34,898 nt of DNA. It comes from SAR324 cluster bacterium. Lineage in GTDB: Bacteria; SAR324; NAC60-12. The stretch spans positions 1 through 34,898 of the forward strand of contig JADGAV010000047.1 of the NCBI GenBank assembly GCA_015231825.1, written 5' to 3'. Under the pieces are notes generated by a model. The model worked only from the letters and a program-made list of their open reading frames with translations. It was not told the DNA's origin and did not search any database. Shown here piece after piece: positions 8,632 through 17,450 of this stretch. Every line of letters starts with the position of its first letter. Positions within the stretch are counted from its first letter, which is position 1. Both the position numbers and the translations under genes were made by a program.

Positions 8632-8823
8632 ATGGCAGTAAAATGTGAGATTTGCGGAAAAAAGCCCATCGTCGGAAATAATGTCAGCCATGCCCACAAT
8701 AAAACCCGGCGCCGCTGGCTGCCAAATCTGCAGACCGTCCGAATTGCCCGCGGGACAGGCAGGAAAAAATCACGAGTCTGCACCCAGTGCATTCGTTCCG
8801 GAAAAACTATTTCTGCTTCATAG
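8632..8823 (+). CDS. rpmB: 50S ribosomal protein bL28
   Basis: The 63-aa product matches bL28: MAVKCEICGKKPIVGNNVSH at the N-terminus, NKTRRRWLPNLQ, and a C-terminal CTQCIRSGK. The CxxC pairs near residues 5-8 and at the end indicate the zinc-binding form. bL28 is a component of the large ribosomal subunit. A GAGAGG site precedes the ATG. pheA begins 34 bp downstream on the same strand, so co-transcription is likely. Confidence 0.96.
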   Translation: MAVKCEICGKKPIVGNNVSHAHNKTRRRWLPNLQTVRIARGTGRKKSRVCTQCIRSGKTISAS

Positions 8824-8857
8824 TTGAAGCGACTTGTCTGTTGCAAGCAGCAAAAAC

Positions 8858-9700
8858 ATGCCCCATTTCAGCTATTCTTCGATTTTCACCCTTGGCCCCG
8901 CAGGGACATTCAGTGACGAAGCAGCTCATCGAATTGACGTTTCGCATTCAAAGATCAAATACGTCAAGAGCTTCGCAGAAGCCGCACTGATGCTCTCAAC
9001 AGAAGCCGACTCTGCTGCCGTGCTTCCCATCGAAAACTCCGTCGCTGGAATTGTTGCTCCCGTGCAGGATTTGCTGATCACAGAAGGGCTGGTCATCGTA
9101 GCTGAGATCAATTTACCGGTTCGTTATACCCTTCTGGTGAATGATGCATTAGAAAAGGTATCCACTCATTTTGCTCATCCTCAAGCATCAGAGCAAACCA
9201 GTAAGTTCACAGCAAAACACCTCCCTGAATCTCATGTGGAATTCAGCAACAGCAATATTGATTCCGGCCTGCGATTCATAGATGCAAGCCAGCAAGGAAA
9301 ATCCGCAGCAGCGATCGTTCCCGCCTCTTTTGCTGAAAAGTACCCCGACTCAATCCATGCAACAGACATTCAAGATTACAAAAGCAATACCACGCGATTT
9401 ATTGTTGTGGAAAAAGAAAAAGAGGGGATCCGCTGGGACTTAACTCAACAGAAAACATCATTATTTATTGAATTCGAAGATGATCGGGCGGGATTGTTAT
9501 ACAATTTACTGAGCATTTTCAATCGATATGGCATCAATATGTGTCGCTTAGAATCAAGGCCCTCGAAGGACACTCCCTGGTTTTATGTGTTTTATATTGA
9601 TTTCAGCAACAATCAAAATTCCCAGCAATGTATAGAGGCCCTGGGAATTTCTCCATTTCGCTGTAAAGTGCTCGGCAGTTACAGTCTGATTAGGTCATAA
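8858..9700 (+). CDS. pheA: Prephenate dehydratase (monofunctional)
   Basis: The product converts prephenate to phenylpyruvate in phenylalanine synthesis. It begins with FTLGPAGTFSDEAA, has LPIENSVAG, and contains the catalytic TRF in NTTRFIVV. A C-terminal ACT domain follows, with GLLYNLLSIFNRYGINM and the ESRP element (CRLESRPSKDTPWF) used for Phe feedback control. There is no fused chorismate mutase domain. The ATG at 8858 is preferred; an in-frame TTG at 8834 would add eight residues, and neither has a strong ribosome site. It lies between rpmB and a TPR gene, all on one strand with short gaps. Confidence 0.94.
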   Translation: MPHFSYSSIFTLGPAGTFSDEAAHRIDVSHSKIKYVKSFAEAALMLSTEADSAAVLPIENSVAGIVAPVQDLLITEGLVIVAEINLPVRYTLLVNDALEKVSTHFAHPQASEQTSKFTAKHLPESHVEFSNSNIDSGLRFIDASQQGKSAAAIVPASFAEKYPDSIHATDIQDYKSNTTRFIVVEKEKEGIRWDLTQQKTSLFIEFEDDRAGLLYNLLSIFNRYGINMCRLESRPSKDTPWFYVFYIDFSNNQNSQQCIEALGISPFRCKVLGSYSLIRS

Positions 9701-9731
9701 CTCATAGCATCTTTCCACAATTTTGAGAATT

Positions 9732-10634
9732 ATGCTGAATTTCAGAAAATATTCCTTTCTGGCTATATCTTCGTTTCTTCTACTCTCTGCAGTCGAAGCA
9801 CAAAGCCCACAGGGACTCCCCCCTGCCAATTTCCCCAATCAAGGCACAGACCCAGTGAAACACAATCCTCTGGAAAGCTGTGAGGTTCCAGAGGAGACCG
9901 CCATCTATCAAAATCGGCAGGATGTGTTTAAAGAATCCATTGCCAATGATTCGCAAAACCCTGAATTGCACTATAATCTCGGACTGATCCAAGCCCGGCT
10001 CCAACAATGGGAAGCAGCGCAAGGTTCTTTTTTTGAAGCATTAACTCATCATCCGGACGCAGTGCTGACGGCAAAAATTTATCAGGACCTTGGGAACCTT
10101 TACGCCTGTCAACAACAATTCGACCAGGCCATCAACCAATACCGACAGACTCTCCGCGCCAATCCAGATAATGAAGAGGCCAAATACAACCTGGCTCTTA
10201 CCCAAAAGCTGATTCAGCAGCAAAAACAAGAGCAGAAACAGCAGCAGGAAGAACAATCAAAAAACGAACAGTCCAAAGAAAAAGGAGAGGAGTCTCAAGA
10301 GCAAGAGAGTTCATCTGAGCAGAACGAAACTGCCGCTTCTGAAGAAAATTCTTCAGAGAGCTCTCAAAAGCAGAAATCTGAGTCTCAAAAGAATGATTCT
10401 GAGAATAATCAACAAGAAGATACCGCTTCCAAAAAACAAGATAGCAAAGAGGAGTCATCTTCAGCACAAAACGTTGATGAACAGGACAAAAAAGAAGCCG
10501 CGATGCAGGCTCAACTCAGCCGTCAACAAGCAGAGCAGCTCCTCAATGCAATTCCGGAAAACCGACGAAAATTTCTGCAACGTCTGCTGCAACGTCAAAC
10601 GCCCCCACCAGCATCGTCAGGAAAAAACTGGTGA
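9732..10634 (+). CDS. BatC-like TPR protein
   Basis: The start ATG at 9732 opens a signal peptide (MLNFRKYSFLAISSFLLLSA, then VEA before the likely cleavage site). Two TPR units follow (HYNLGLIQARLQQWEAAQGSF and IYQDLGNLYACQQQFDQAIN types), then a long Gln/Glu/Ser/Lys low-complexity linker. The C-terminal motif SRQQAEQLLNAIPENRRKFL resembles the conserved end of BatC/aerotolerance proteins. BatC proteins usually sit with MoxR, BatA and BatB; none of these is adjacent. Likely periplasmic. It converges with miaB, with 42 bp between the stops. Confidence 0.68.
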   Translation: MLNFRKYSFLAISSFLLLSAVEAQSPQGLPPANFPNQGTDPVKHNPLESCEVPEETAIYQNRQDVFKESIANDSQNPELHYNLGLIQARLQQWEAAQGSFFEALTHHPDAVLTAKIYQDLGNLYACQQQFDQAINQYRQTLRANPDNEEAKYNLALTQKLIQQQKQEQKQQQEEQSKNEQSKEKGEESQEQESSSEQNETAASEENSSESSQKQKSESQKNDSENNQQEDTASKKQDSKEESSSAQNVDEQDKKEAAMQAQLSRQQAEQLLNAIPENRRKFLQRLLQRQTPPPASSGKNW

Positions 10635-10676
10635 GGTTTGGAAGGTAATCTTACAAACCGAAAAAATGAAGCAAGC

Positions 10677-12023
10677 TTACAACGTTTCAGCTTCAAGCGA
10701 ATACTTTTTTGCACCGGTGACACGCACCTGGACAAGGTCTCCTATTGCCGCATCGCTTTTCATGATTACGACAGGATGATGCCCGCGTGACCGGCCTGAT
10801 CGAGAACTTGGATCCCGAGGATAAGCTCCTTCAACAAGGACTTCGAGTTCTGTTCCCATCATTTCGCGGTGCTTTTCCGTGACAATTCGATCCTGGGTTT
10901 CCAAAACACGTTGAAGTCTTTCCACTTTAATGGATTCTTCCAGCTGGCCGTCCAGTGTCTCTGCCGGTGTACCCGGGCGAATTGAATATTTGAAGGCATA
11001 GACCTGCTCAAAACGGACACTTTCCATTGCTTCCAGCGTTTTTTCAAAATCAGCATCTGTTTCTCCGGGAAACCCCACAATGAGATCGGTTGAAATAGTC
11101 GCATGAGGTACTCGACTACGCAAAATTTCCACTTTTTTCAGGTACGTTTCCAGAGTGTAATGCCTCTTCATCCTCTGAAGAACAGCATCAGAACCCGATT
11201 GCAAAGGTAAATGCAATTGTTCACACAGTGATTTTAAATCCCTGAGCGCATCAGCCAATGATTCATCAAAATCCTTGGGATGAGGAGAAGTGAACCGAAT
11301 TCGTTCTAAACCCGGAATTTTGTTGAGATTTCCCAGCAATTCCACAAAATCGACTCCTTCTGCATTGTAAGAATTGACATTTTGCCCCAAGAGGCAGATT
11401 TCTTTGGTCCCCTGTTCAACCAACTGCCTGGCCTCCCGGAGGATATTGTCGGGTTTTCGACTGACCTCCAAACCCCGGGTAACTGGAACAATGCAGAAAC
11501 TGCAAAAGTTGTTGCACCCCTTCGTGATGGCAAGATAGGTCTTTACTCCAGGTTTGGAAACATTTTCAAAAGTAAAATCCGGAATGAAATTTCGAACTTT
11601 CTGTTTGTAGGCTTTGCGTGCAGTCTGTACCACACGATTACCCAGCCGAACTTCTTTCAAAATCTCAGGCAGGTCAAAGAAGTTATCCGTTCCAAAAACC
11701 AGATCGACATTTTTATCCCGTTTTAAAATTTTTTCTCCTTCCTGTTGGGCCACACACCCTCCGACCCCGATAATCAAGTCGGGCTTTTTTTTCTTCAACG
11801 GGTTCAAACGTCCCAGCAAACTATAAACTTTTTGTTCTGCCTTGTCCCGCACAGAACAGGTATTTAAAATAATCAAATCCGCTTCTTTACAGTCATCGGT
11901 ATAAGTGAAGTTTTGATGACGGAGAACCTCCAGCATCTTGTCCGTGTCATATTCATTCATCTGGCAGCCAAATGTCTGGATATTGACCTTTTTACTAATC
12001 AGTGGTGAAGGAGAAACAGGCAT
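10677..12023 (-). CDS. miaB: tRNA-2-methylthio-N6-dimethylallyladenosine synthase
   Basis: This 448-aa radical-SAM methylthiotransferase adds the ms2 group to i6A37 of tRNAs. The N-terminal cluster domain shows its three cysteines in TFGCQMNEYDTD, NTCSVRDKAEQK and GVGGCVAQQEG. The radical-SAM CxxxCxxC is in GCNNFCSFCIVPVTRG. Further family motifs are LPLQSGSDAVLQRMKRHYT and DLIVGFPGETDADF. The C-terminus is a TRAM RNA-binding domain (about 375-448). The presence of MiaB implies a miaA elsewhere. It is divergent from fmt, with a 220-bp gap. Confidence 0.96.
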   Translation of the reverse strand: MPVSPSPLISKKVNIQTFGCQMNEYDTDKMLEVLRHQNFTYTDDCKEADLIILNTCSVRDKAEQKVYSLLGRLNPLKKKKPDLIIGVGGCVAQQEGEKILKRDKNVDLVFGTDNFFDLPEILKEVRLGNRVVQTARKAYKQKVRNFIPDFTFENVSKPGVKTYLAITKGCNNFCSFCIVPVTRGLEVSRKPDNILREARQLVEQGTKEICLLGQNVNSYNAEGVDFVELLGNLNKIPGLERIRFTSPHPKDFDESLADALRDLKSLCEQLHLPLQSGSDAVLQRMKRHYTLETYLKKVEILRSRVPHATISTDLIVGFPGETDADFEKTLEAMESVRFEQVYAFKYSIRPGTPAETLDGQLEESIKVERLQRVLETQDRIVTEKHREMMGTELEVLVEGAYPRDPSSRSGRSRGHHPVVIMKSDAAIGDLVQVRVTGAKKYSLEAETL

Positions 12024-12243
12024 ACGAAAAAATTTTCCAAAAAATATTAAACAGGTCGTGGATACGAAAACGGATTGACCGTTTCAGAGGGCATTGATTC
12101 GGAAGAAGGCAAGTGTGCGGTCTCTATCGCTTGAGACCTTGGAGAAATGCTGGTAAAACAAGGAATATATCATAAGGAATAGATGAAGGCAATGAAGTAC
12201 AAAATCAAAAATTAGGTAAAAGGTTCCGACCAGAGGTAAATAA

Positions 12244-13173
12244 ATGAACGTTATTTTTATGGGAACACCGGAAATCGCTATTCCCACCTTTCAAGCATTG
12301 ATTGATTTTCCCGAATCTCAGGTACTGGCTGTCTATTCCCAGCCAGACCGTCCCACTGGTCGTAAAAAAAGGCTGACCCCATCCCCTGTGAAAGCGCATG
12401 CGGAGTCTCTGGGAATTCCTGTCAAAACTCCAGAGAAAGCAAAGGCAGCTGAAGTGATTGAGGAATTGAATCATCTTTCTCCCGATCTGATCATTGTTTG
12501 TGCTTATGGGCAGATTCTCCCTCAAAACCTGCTCGATATCCCAAAAACAGGATGCTTCAATGCCCATTTTTCTTTTCTCCCACGCTGGCGTGGAGCCAGC
12601 CCTGTTCAGGCGGCCATCAAAGCAGGGGATTCAGAGACCGGTGTTTCCCTTCAAAAAATCGTGCTGAAACTCGATGCGGGACCAGTGGTCGCTGCATCAA
12701 GCAAAGAAACTATTCAACCTGATGACACCTATCAATCACTGGTGACACGGTTGGGCGTGCTATCGGGAACCCTGCTGACCGAGACGCTCCCTCTGCTCCT
12801 CAGCCAAAACTACCCAACCCAAGTGCAAAAGGAAGAAGAAGCGACCTTTTGCCGAATCATTAAAAAAGAAGAGGGAAGGATCAATTGGGACAGCGAATCC
12901 GCGATAGAAATAGAACGTAAACTTCGCGCATTCACTCCGTGGCCCGGCATCTTCACCTTCGATGCAGATGGCAAAAGAATACAAATTACGAAATTGAAAA
13001 TTGTAAATCAACAATCAGCTCCTCCTGGCGTGATACTGCCTGAATTTCAGGTAGGAACCCGTGAAAATTCTCTACGGATTCTGGCACTCAAACCCGAAGG
13101 AAAACAAGAAATGAGTGCCGGGGAATTTCTTCGTGGCCACCCTCACTTGATCGGCTCCCATTTTCAAAATTAA
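12244..13173 (+). CDS. fmt: Methionyl-tRNA formyltransferase
   Basis: The 309-aa product formylates initiator Met-tRNA. It shows VIFMGTPEIAIPTF at the start, the folate-binding core FNAHFSFLPRWRGASPVQAA (catalytic Asn and His, then SLLP-like SFLP) and the KLDAGPV aspartate. A C-terminal OB-like domain contains RKLRAFTPWPG. An AGAGGT site lies close before the ATG. def, which often pairs with fmt, is not adjacent. Confidence 0.96.
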   Translation: MNVIFMGTPEIAIPTFQALIDFPESQVLAVYSQPDRPTGRKKRLTPSPVKAHAESLGIPVKTPEKAKAAEVIEELNHLSPDLIIVCAYGQILPQNLLDIPKTGCFNAHFSFLPRWRGASPVQAAIKAGDSETGVSLQKIVLKLDAGPVVAASSKETIQPDDTYQSLVTRLGVLSGTLLTETLPLLLSQNYPTQVQKEEEATFCRIIKKEEGRINWDSESAIEIERKLRAFTPWPGIFTFDADGKRIQITKLKIVNQQSAPPGVILPEFQVGTRENSLRILALKPEGKQEMSAGEFLRGHPHLIGSHFQN

Positions 13174-13353
13174 TTTCCCGGCCATCCTCTGTCTTCCGAA
13201 GCTCACCCGCTGGAGAAGAACAGGATCAGGCAATGCGGGTCCTTCAGATTTAAATTTAAAATCTGCTGCTTGGACCTGCAAATGATCAGGAAGCGGTTGA
13301 CAAAAATTAACCAGTGACAAATCGTGCTCAACCATTTGCATTTTCCTGGACTC

Positions 13354-13381
13354 TATAAAAAAGAGACTTTTATAATTTTTT
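13354..13381 (+). terminator. AT-only hairpin with T tract
   Basis: TATAAAA and TTTTATA flank a 7-base loop and are followed by TTTTTT. The stem has no GC pair, so a terminator role is doubtful. Confidence 0.2.
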
Positions 13382-13523
13382 CGCCGAATCAGCTTGAATG
13401 TTCGTTCTGGAATGTCTATAGCCTCAACATTTAGGTAATTGTAAACAAAGGATATTTTGACTGTTTCTAATTTGATGATGAGCTTTCGAAAAAAATGTTC
13501 AGCGGACCAAAATTCCGAAATTC

Positions 13524-13549
13524 AAATCTGCTGATTCCGTCAGATTTTT
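13524..13549 (+). terminator. Weak terminator-like hairpin
   Basis: AAATCTG (13524-13530) pairs with CAGATTT (13541-13547) around a 10-base loop, ending in a run of five T. The low GC content of the stem limits confidence. It lies about 90 bp before the next ATG. Confidence 0.3.
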
Positions 13550-13640
13550 AAAAGAGTCAATTCCCGTTCAATGCTCGAGTTAATTGAAAGAAGAAAAGAA
13601 GACAACCGATGTTAAAATGTGAGATTCCAGTCGGAGTACT

Positions 13641-14189
13641 ATGTCGAAAGTAAATCCCTACACTACGGCAATCTGTAACTGTCTGGAAAATTTGGACAAG
13701 CCTTTTGAAGAGGCTTCCAAAGATTGTTCGACGGTCCAGTTTCTCACCAATATGGTGCAGGGGCGGATGCTGGATCACCTGGTATGCGGAATCGCAAAAC
13801 ATTACCAAATTGCGGATTCAAGTTTTGAAAAGGAATTGGCAACCATCCTGATTGAGGTTTTCAGTGACGGATTGTTTGCAAAATTTCGGCAAAAGATTGA
13901 AGAAAAACCGGAGTTGATTTTTCAGATCGCGCAACGGATTGACCATGTTGAAAACTGCAAAGAACCAAAAAACGCACTCAATGAAAAACGTTCGAACCGT
14001 TTTTTTATCAATATTTTATGCCACCATCTGGAAATCGATCATATGGACGAATTGATCAATACACTCAACTCCAACACCAAAATCCAACAGCTGATCTCTT
14101 CAGCACTCATCAAGAAATATCTCATTTGGTTGATTGCCTCGGGGGCACCGCTCCCCAATCAAAATCCGGCTTCTGCACGGGTTTCCTGA
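13641..14189 (+). CDS. Hypothetical protein, 182 aa
   Basis: A CGGAG ribosome site precedes the ATG. The product starts MSKVNPYTTAICNCLENLDK and is mostly helical and soluble, with cysteines near residues 12, 14, 29, 50, 113 and 132. There is no signal peptide and no clear membrane segment, although residues 160-170 (YLIWLIASGA) are hydrophobic. I do not recognise the family. It is 30 bp upstream of the EI24-like gene and probably shares its transcript. Confidence 0.65.
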   Translation: MSKVNPYTTAICNCLENLDKPFEEASKDCSTVQFLTNMVQGRMLDHLVCGIAKHYQIADSSFEKELATILIEVFSDGLFAKFRQKIEEKPELIFQIAQRIDHVENCKEPKNALNEKRSNRFFINILCHHLEIDHMDELINTLNSNTKIQQLISSALIKKYLIWLIASGAPLPNQNPASARVS

Positions 14190-14219
14190 TTTCCGCAAAG
14201 AAGCAGCGACAATTTCAAG

Positions 14220-14984
14220 ATGAATACTCTCGATTCTGAGTCCTCAAAAAAAAATGGCACATTCGTTTCTCCATTTTCTGTCATGGTCAAAGCCTGGCAT
14301 GCTTTCCAGAATGTGGAGAAGCTGAAGACTTCGGTCTGGAAAACATTTCTAATCAACTACGCGATTTTTACAGGCGTGATAGTGTTGCTCAACGGCATTA
14401 TCTATTTGTATGCCTTGCGTCCACTGGTCGATACAGTTTTTGGCACTGAGGACGGAAGTATTGCTATCTTGGGAAGTGTTCTTTTATGGGCAACTCAGAT
14501 TGTGTCTGCAGCAATTTTTGCAATGGCTGCACTACGCTTCTCCATTGTCTTGATGAGCCTTTGGCATGAAAACCTGGTCAGCCTGGTGATTGGTCACTTT
14601 CGCTCTTTACCTGAACATTCGTTTTCCATCGGTGCATGGTTGAAAACGCTCCGGCAAACGGCGGTGACCGGAATCAAAGAGATGTTCGTTTTTCTGCTGC
14701 TGCTTTTCTTGAGTCTTCTTCCCGGAATTGGACTGCTCCTTGTTTTTACTGCCGGTGCTTTTTTTATGGGAAAAGACATCACCACCCCCTATCTCAATGT
14801 CCTGCAGGAACATAGAGAACCCGTTAAAGAACTTCGAAAATCCCTACGAGGACCAGCTTTTTTTCTGGGAGTCATTCAGATGCTATTAGCACTACTGCCC
14901 ATTGTCGGCTGGCTGCTGATGCCCCTGGTAATGATTGTCCAAATTACGGGACTGACCTATGTTTTGGAGGAAACTCGGAAATGA
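14220..14984 (+). CDS. EI24/CysZ-like integral membrane protein
   Basis: The 254-aa product has about five to six hydrophobic segments: around residues 43-65, 80-105, 107-125, 155-180 (FVFLLLLFLSLLPGIGLLLV) and 215-245 (FLGVIQMLLALLPIVGWLLM). The LPGIG and LPIVGW turns and the ending ITGLTYVLEETRK match the EI24/CysZ-like pattern. In CysZ this fold handles sulfate uptake, but no cysteine-synthesis gene is nearby, so no substrate is assigned. The gene overlaps the downstream hydrolase by 26 bp. Confidence 0.62.
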   Translation: MNTLDSESSKKNGTFVSPFSVMVKAWHAFQNVEKLKTSVWKTFLINYAIFTGVIVLLNGIIYLYALRPLVDTVFGTEDGSIAILGSVLLWATQIVSAAIFAMAALRFSIVLMSLWHENLVSLVIGHFRSLPEHSFSIGAWLKTLRQTAVTGIKEMFVFLLLLFLSLLPGIGLLLVFTAGAFFMGKDITTPYLNVLQEHREPVKELRKSLRGPAFFLGVIQMLLALLPIVGWLLMPLVMIVQITGLTYVLEETRK

Positions 14985-15867
14985 CCAGGATTTCCTCCGA
15001 GGGAAGGCGAGAATCTTGATTTTTCTGCTGGTTCTTATTGGAGGATTTGCACTACTCGCTGCAGCGCTTTATGTTTTTCAGCGTCATTTGATCTACCACC
15101 CGCGGAATTATGACAAGGGATATGAATTTCACAATTTTGAGTCGGTTGTCGAATTGAAATATCAGACGGCCGAGGGGAACCAGGTTTCGTTTTACCTCCC
15201 TCCCAAAACAGCGCTAAATGGTCCACCGGAAACACTTTGGATATTGTTTGGCGGCAACGCTTCTCTCGCTCTGGACTGGTATGATTTCGTGCAGGAATAT
15301 CCTGATTCCCAGGCAGGATTTCTTCTGATCGAATATCCGGGTTATGGCAAATGTGAAGGAAAGGCCTCCCCGGAATCCATTTTGCTTTCCACGGAAAAAG
15401 CACTGGACCGCCTTGCACAATTTTTCCAACTGGAACGTGCCCAATTGGAAAGCAATATACGTCTAATGGGTCATTCGCTTGGAACCGGACCAGGATTACA
15501 ATTTGCAGTAAGGCATCCCGTCAATCAGATCGTGCTGGTCTCCCCTTTCACCAGTCTCCAGGATATGGCTTGCCGGGTTGTCGGAAAACCGCTGTGCTAT
15601 TTACTAAAGCATCATTTTGACAATGAAAACGAATTGGCCAGGTTAGTGAAACAATCTCCAACTCCGGGAATCCAAATTTTTCATGGAACCAATGATCCTG
15701 TCATTCCTGTCGAAATGAGCCGCCGCCTTGCAGAAAAATTTCCTTCTGCTATCAATTATTACGAAATTCCCGAGGCTGATCACAATTTTATCTTATCCCT
15801 TGCTCAAATCCAAATCTTCCAGATCATGCAGAATGCCCCTGCCGGAACGAAAACAAAAAGGCATTAG
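14959..15867 (+). CDS. Membrane-anchored alpha/beta hydrolase
   Basis: The 302-aa product has one N-terminal transmembrane anchor (about residues 19-40, ILIFLLVLIGGFALLAAALY), then RHLIYHPRNYD, common in ABHD13/YfhR-type hydrolases. The oxyanion region is LFGGNAS, the nucleophile elbow is GHSLGTG, the acid is likely in GTNDPVIP and the His in EADHNF. The catalytic triad therefore appears complete. Substrate unknown; esterase or lipase-like activity facing the periplasm is likely. The start codon is uncertain: GGAGG lies inside the first codons, and an in-frame TTG at 15018 is an alternative. Confidence 0.8.
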   Translation: MFWRKLGNDQDFLRGKARILIFLLVLIGGFALLAAALYVFQRHLIYHPRNYDKGYEFHNFESVVELKYQTAEGNQVSFYLPPKTALNGPPETLWILFGGNASLALDWYDFVQEYPDSQAGFLLIEYPGYGKCEGKASPESILLSTEKALDRLAQFFQLERAQLESNIRLMGHSLGTGPGLQFAVRHPVNQIVLVSPFTSLQDMACRVVGKPLCYLLKHHFDNENELARLVKQSPTPGIQIFHGTNDPVIPVEMSRRLAEKFPSAINYYEIPEADHNFILSLAQIQIFQIMQNAPAGTKTKRH

Positions 15868-16006
15868 TCGCCCGGGAAAAAAGAAAAATCGGAAAAACAT
15901 TGATTTTTTAGGGAGGACTGTAATAAAAAAGCGAAAAAAATCTTGTGAATCACACTCATTTATAGAAAATTACACAGACATCTTTTGAAATTCCGGAGAA
16001 CAAATC

Positions 16007-16306
16007 ATGAACAAATCCCAATTAATAGAAGCACTTGCCGATAAAACCGGACGACCTCGTATTACCGACAGAGTCGTCAATCTGTTTTTTGACAGTGTGA
16101 AAAGCGCATTGGCCGAAGATGACAAAGTCGAAATTCGGGGATTCGGTTCTTTTTTTCTGAAAGAGTATGAGGGCTACATCGGCAGAAATCCCAAAACAGG
16201 GGAGCAAGTGAAAGTCCCCGGAAAAAAGCTTCCTGTGTTCCGAACCGGAAAGGATATGAAAGAAAGAGTCAAAAGTTCCACGAGTGAACTAAAAAATAAA
16301 AAATAA
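16007..16306 (+). CDS. HU/IHF-family DNA-binding protein
   Basis: The 99-aa product has the family layout: MNKSQLIEALADKTG, FFDSVKSALAEDDKVEIRGF, GSFFLKEYEGYIGRNPKTGE and VPGKKLPVFRTGKDMKERV. The proline in the DNA-intercalating arm is in RNPKTG. The sequence leans towards IHF-beta but HU cannot be excluded. A GGAG site precedes the ATG. Such proteins bend DNA for nucleoid compaction and transcription control. Its stop is 13 bp from the convergent fliM stop. Confidence 0.9.
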   Translation: MNKSQLIEALADKTGRPRITDRVVNLFFDSVKSALAEDDKVEIRGFGSFFLKEYEGYIGRNPKTGEQVKVPGKKLPVFRTGKDMKERVKSSTSELKNKK

Positions 16307-16319
16307 ACTTTCTACCCAC

Positions 16320-17345
16320 CTAATCATCTGCGGCTGATTCCTCAAGCCAGCTTTGATCAATGCGAGGCTCATAAATCATTTCCGTCAATTTCAATGCTCG
16401 ACGTCCTTTATAGGCTCCCTGAGTTCCTTTAAATTTTGGGACACTATCAACAAGGACCTCCAACGGTTCTTCGCTGTTCTGATCCAGCAGAATATGTTCG
16501 CCCACCTTCAGGTTCAGAAATTTCCGCAGAGACATTTTAGAGCTTCCAAGATAAATTTTGAGATTTGCCTCGGTTTGTAATAAACTCCCTGTCAAGCGTT
16601 TCACCACAGCGTTATTGACTTCCAGCTGATCACTCTGATAGCCTGCATTCAATTTTGAGCGAATTGAATCAAGCATGGTGTAAGGCATACAAATGCTGAG
16701 CGTCATAGGGGTCCTGTGAAGTTCAATGTCAAAGGTCGTGATGACGACAATTTCCGTGGGTGGTGCGATATGGATAAACTGAGGATGGGATTCCATTCTC
16801 ACAAAACGCATTTTGAGCGGAACAACGGGAAGCCAGGCTTTTTGAAGATCTTCGAGTGCGCTGTTGACAATTTTTTCTATCATACGCATTTCAATATTCG
16901 TGAAATCCTGGAGAGGCCGAAGGGTATCCAAGATGCCGGATCCCCCAAACAACATGTCCACAAAGGCATACGCCAGGGGACGTTCCATCACCATTAAAGC
17001 ATTGCCCCGCAAAGGAGATAAGCGAAAAATGCTCAATGACGTCGGATAGGTCACCGACTTCATAAAATCTTTAAAATTGACAAATTCCGTGGAGCGACCC
17101 GTAACACCGATGGGACGCCTCATATGACTGGTTAAGGTTTGGCGAAACAAACGGGCGAAATGCTCATGAATCAGTTCCAAGGTCGGCATTCTTCCCCGGA
17201 TCACACGGTCTGGATGGGTGAGGTCATAGGGGACAATTTCATCGCCATCCTGGTCCGATTCCTCAGGCCCTTCCAAAGAGGGGTCGAGTTCCGTCATCTC
17301 TTTTAGCAATAAATTGACTTCATCTTGTGAAAGGATTTTATCCAA
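16320..17345 (-). CDS. fliM: Flagellar motor switch protein FliM
   Basis: The product is the C-ring protein that binds phospho-CheY and sets rotor direction. The N-terminal CheY-binding motif is DKILSQDEVNLLLKEM; the middle CheC-like domain includes FARLFRQTLTSHMRRPIGV and DMLFGGSG. The C-terminal SpoA domain has KMSLRKFLNLKVGEHILLDQ. I place the start at the TTG at 17345, preceded by TTGAGGT; this gives 341 aa, the usual length, with the CheY motif at the N-terminus. An ATG at 17435 would add 30 residues unlike other FliM and leave only 15 bp before the divergent Nudix gene. No other flagellar gene is present in the window. Confidence 0.94.
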   Translation of the reverse strand: MDKILSQDEVNLLLKEMTELDPSLEGPEESDQDGDEIVPYDLTHPDRVIRGRMPTLELIHEHFARLFRQTLTSHMRRPIGVTGRSTEFVNFKDFMKSVTYPTSLSIFRLSPLRGNALMVMERPLAYAFVDMLFGGSGILDTLRPLQDFTNIEMRMIEKIVNSALEDLQKAWLPVVPLKMRFVRMESHPQFIHIAPPTEIVVITTFDIELHRTPMTLSICMPYTMLDSIRSKLNAGYQSDQLEVNNAVVKRLTGSLLQTEANLKIYLGSSKMSLRKFLNLKVGEHILLDQNSEEPLEVLVDSVPKFKGTQGAYKGRRALKLTEMIYEPRIDQSWLEESAADD

Positions 17346-17450
17346 ATTGACCTCAATGCTTAAAGTGAATCGTTCCCGAATATGGCCGCCAATTTTTATT
17401 ATGCCACTGGCCACTAAAGAATCAAGTTCTCTCACTATGGGAAAAACACC

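Larger units (their letters stand above)
13174..13640. other. Intergenic region of 467 bp after fmt
   Basis: The left third has coding-like base composition and an 89-codon minus-strand open frame (13072-13341), but that frame overlaps the end of fmt and resembles nothing known. The rest is AT-rich and holds three inverted repeats: 13245-13265 (CAGATTT/AAATCTG), 13354-13381 and 13524-13549. No RNA gene is recognised. Confidence 0.45.

Noticed and set aside
13072..13341. 89-codon minus-strand frame overlapping the end of fmt
   Set aside because: About 100 bp lie antisense to fmt, no ribosome site is clear and no family is recognised. A decayed gene in 13174-13341 cannot be excluded.
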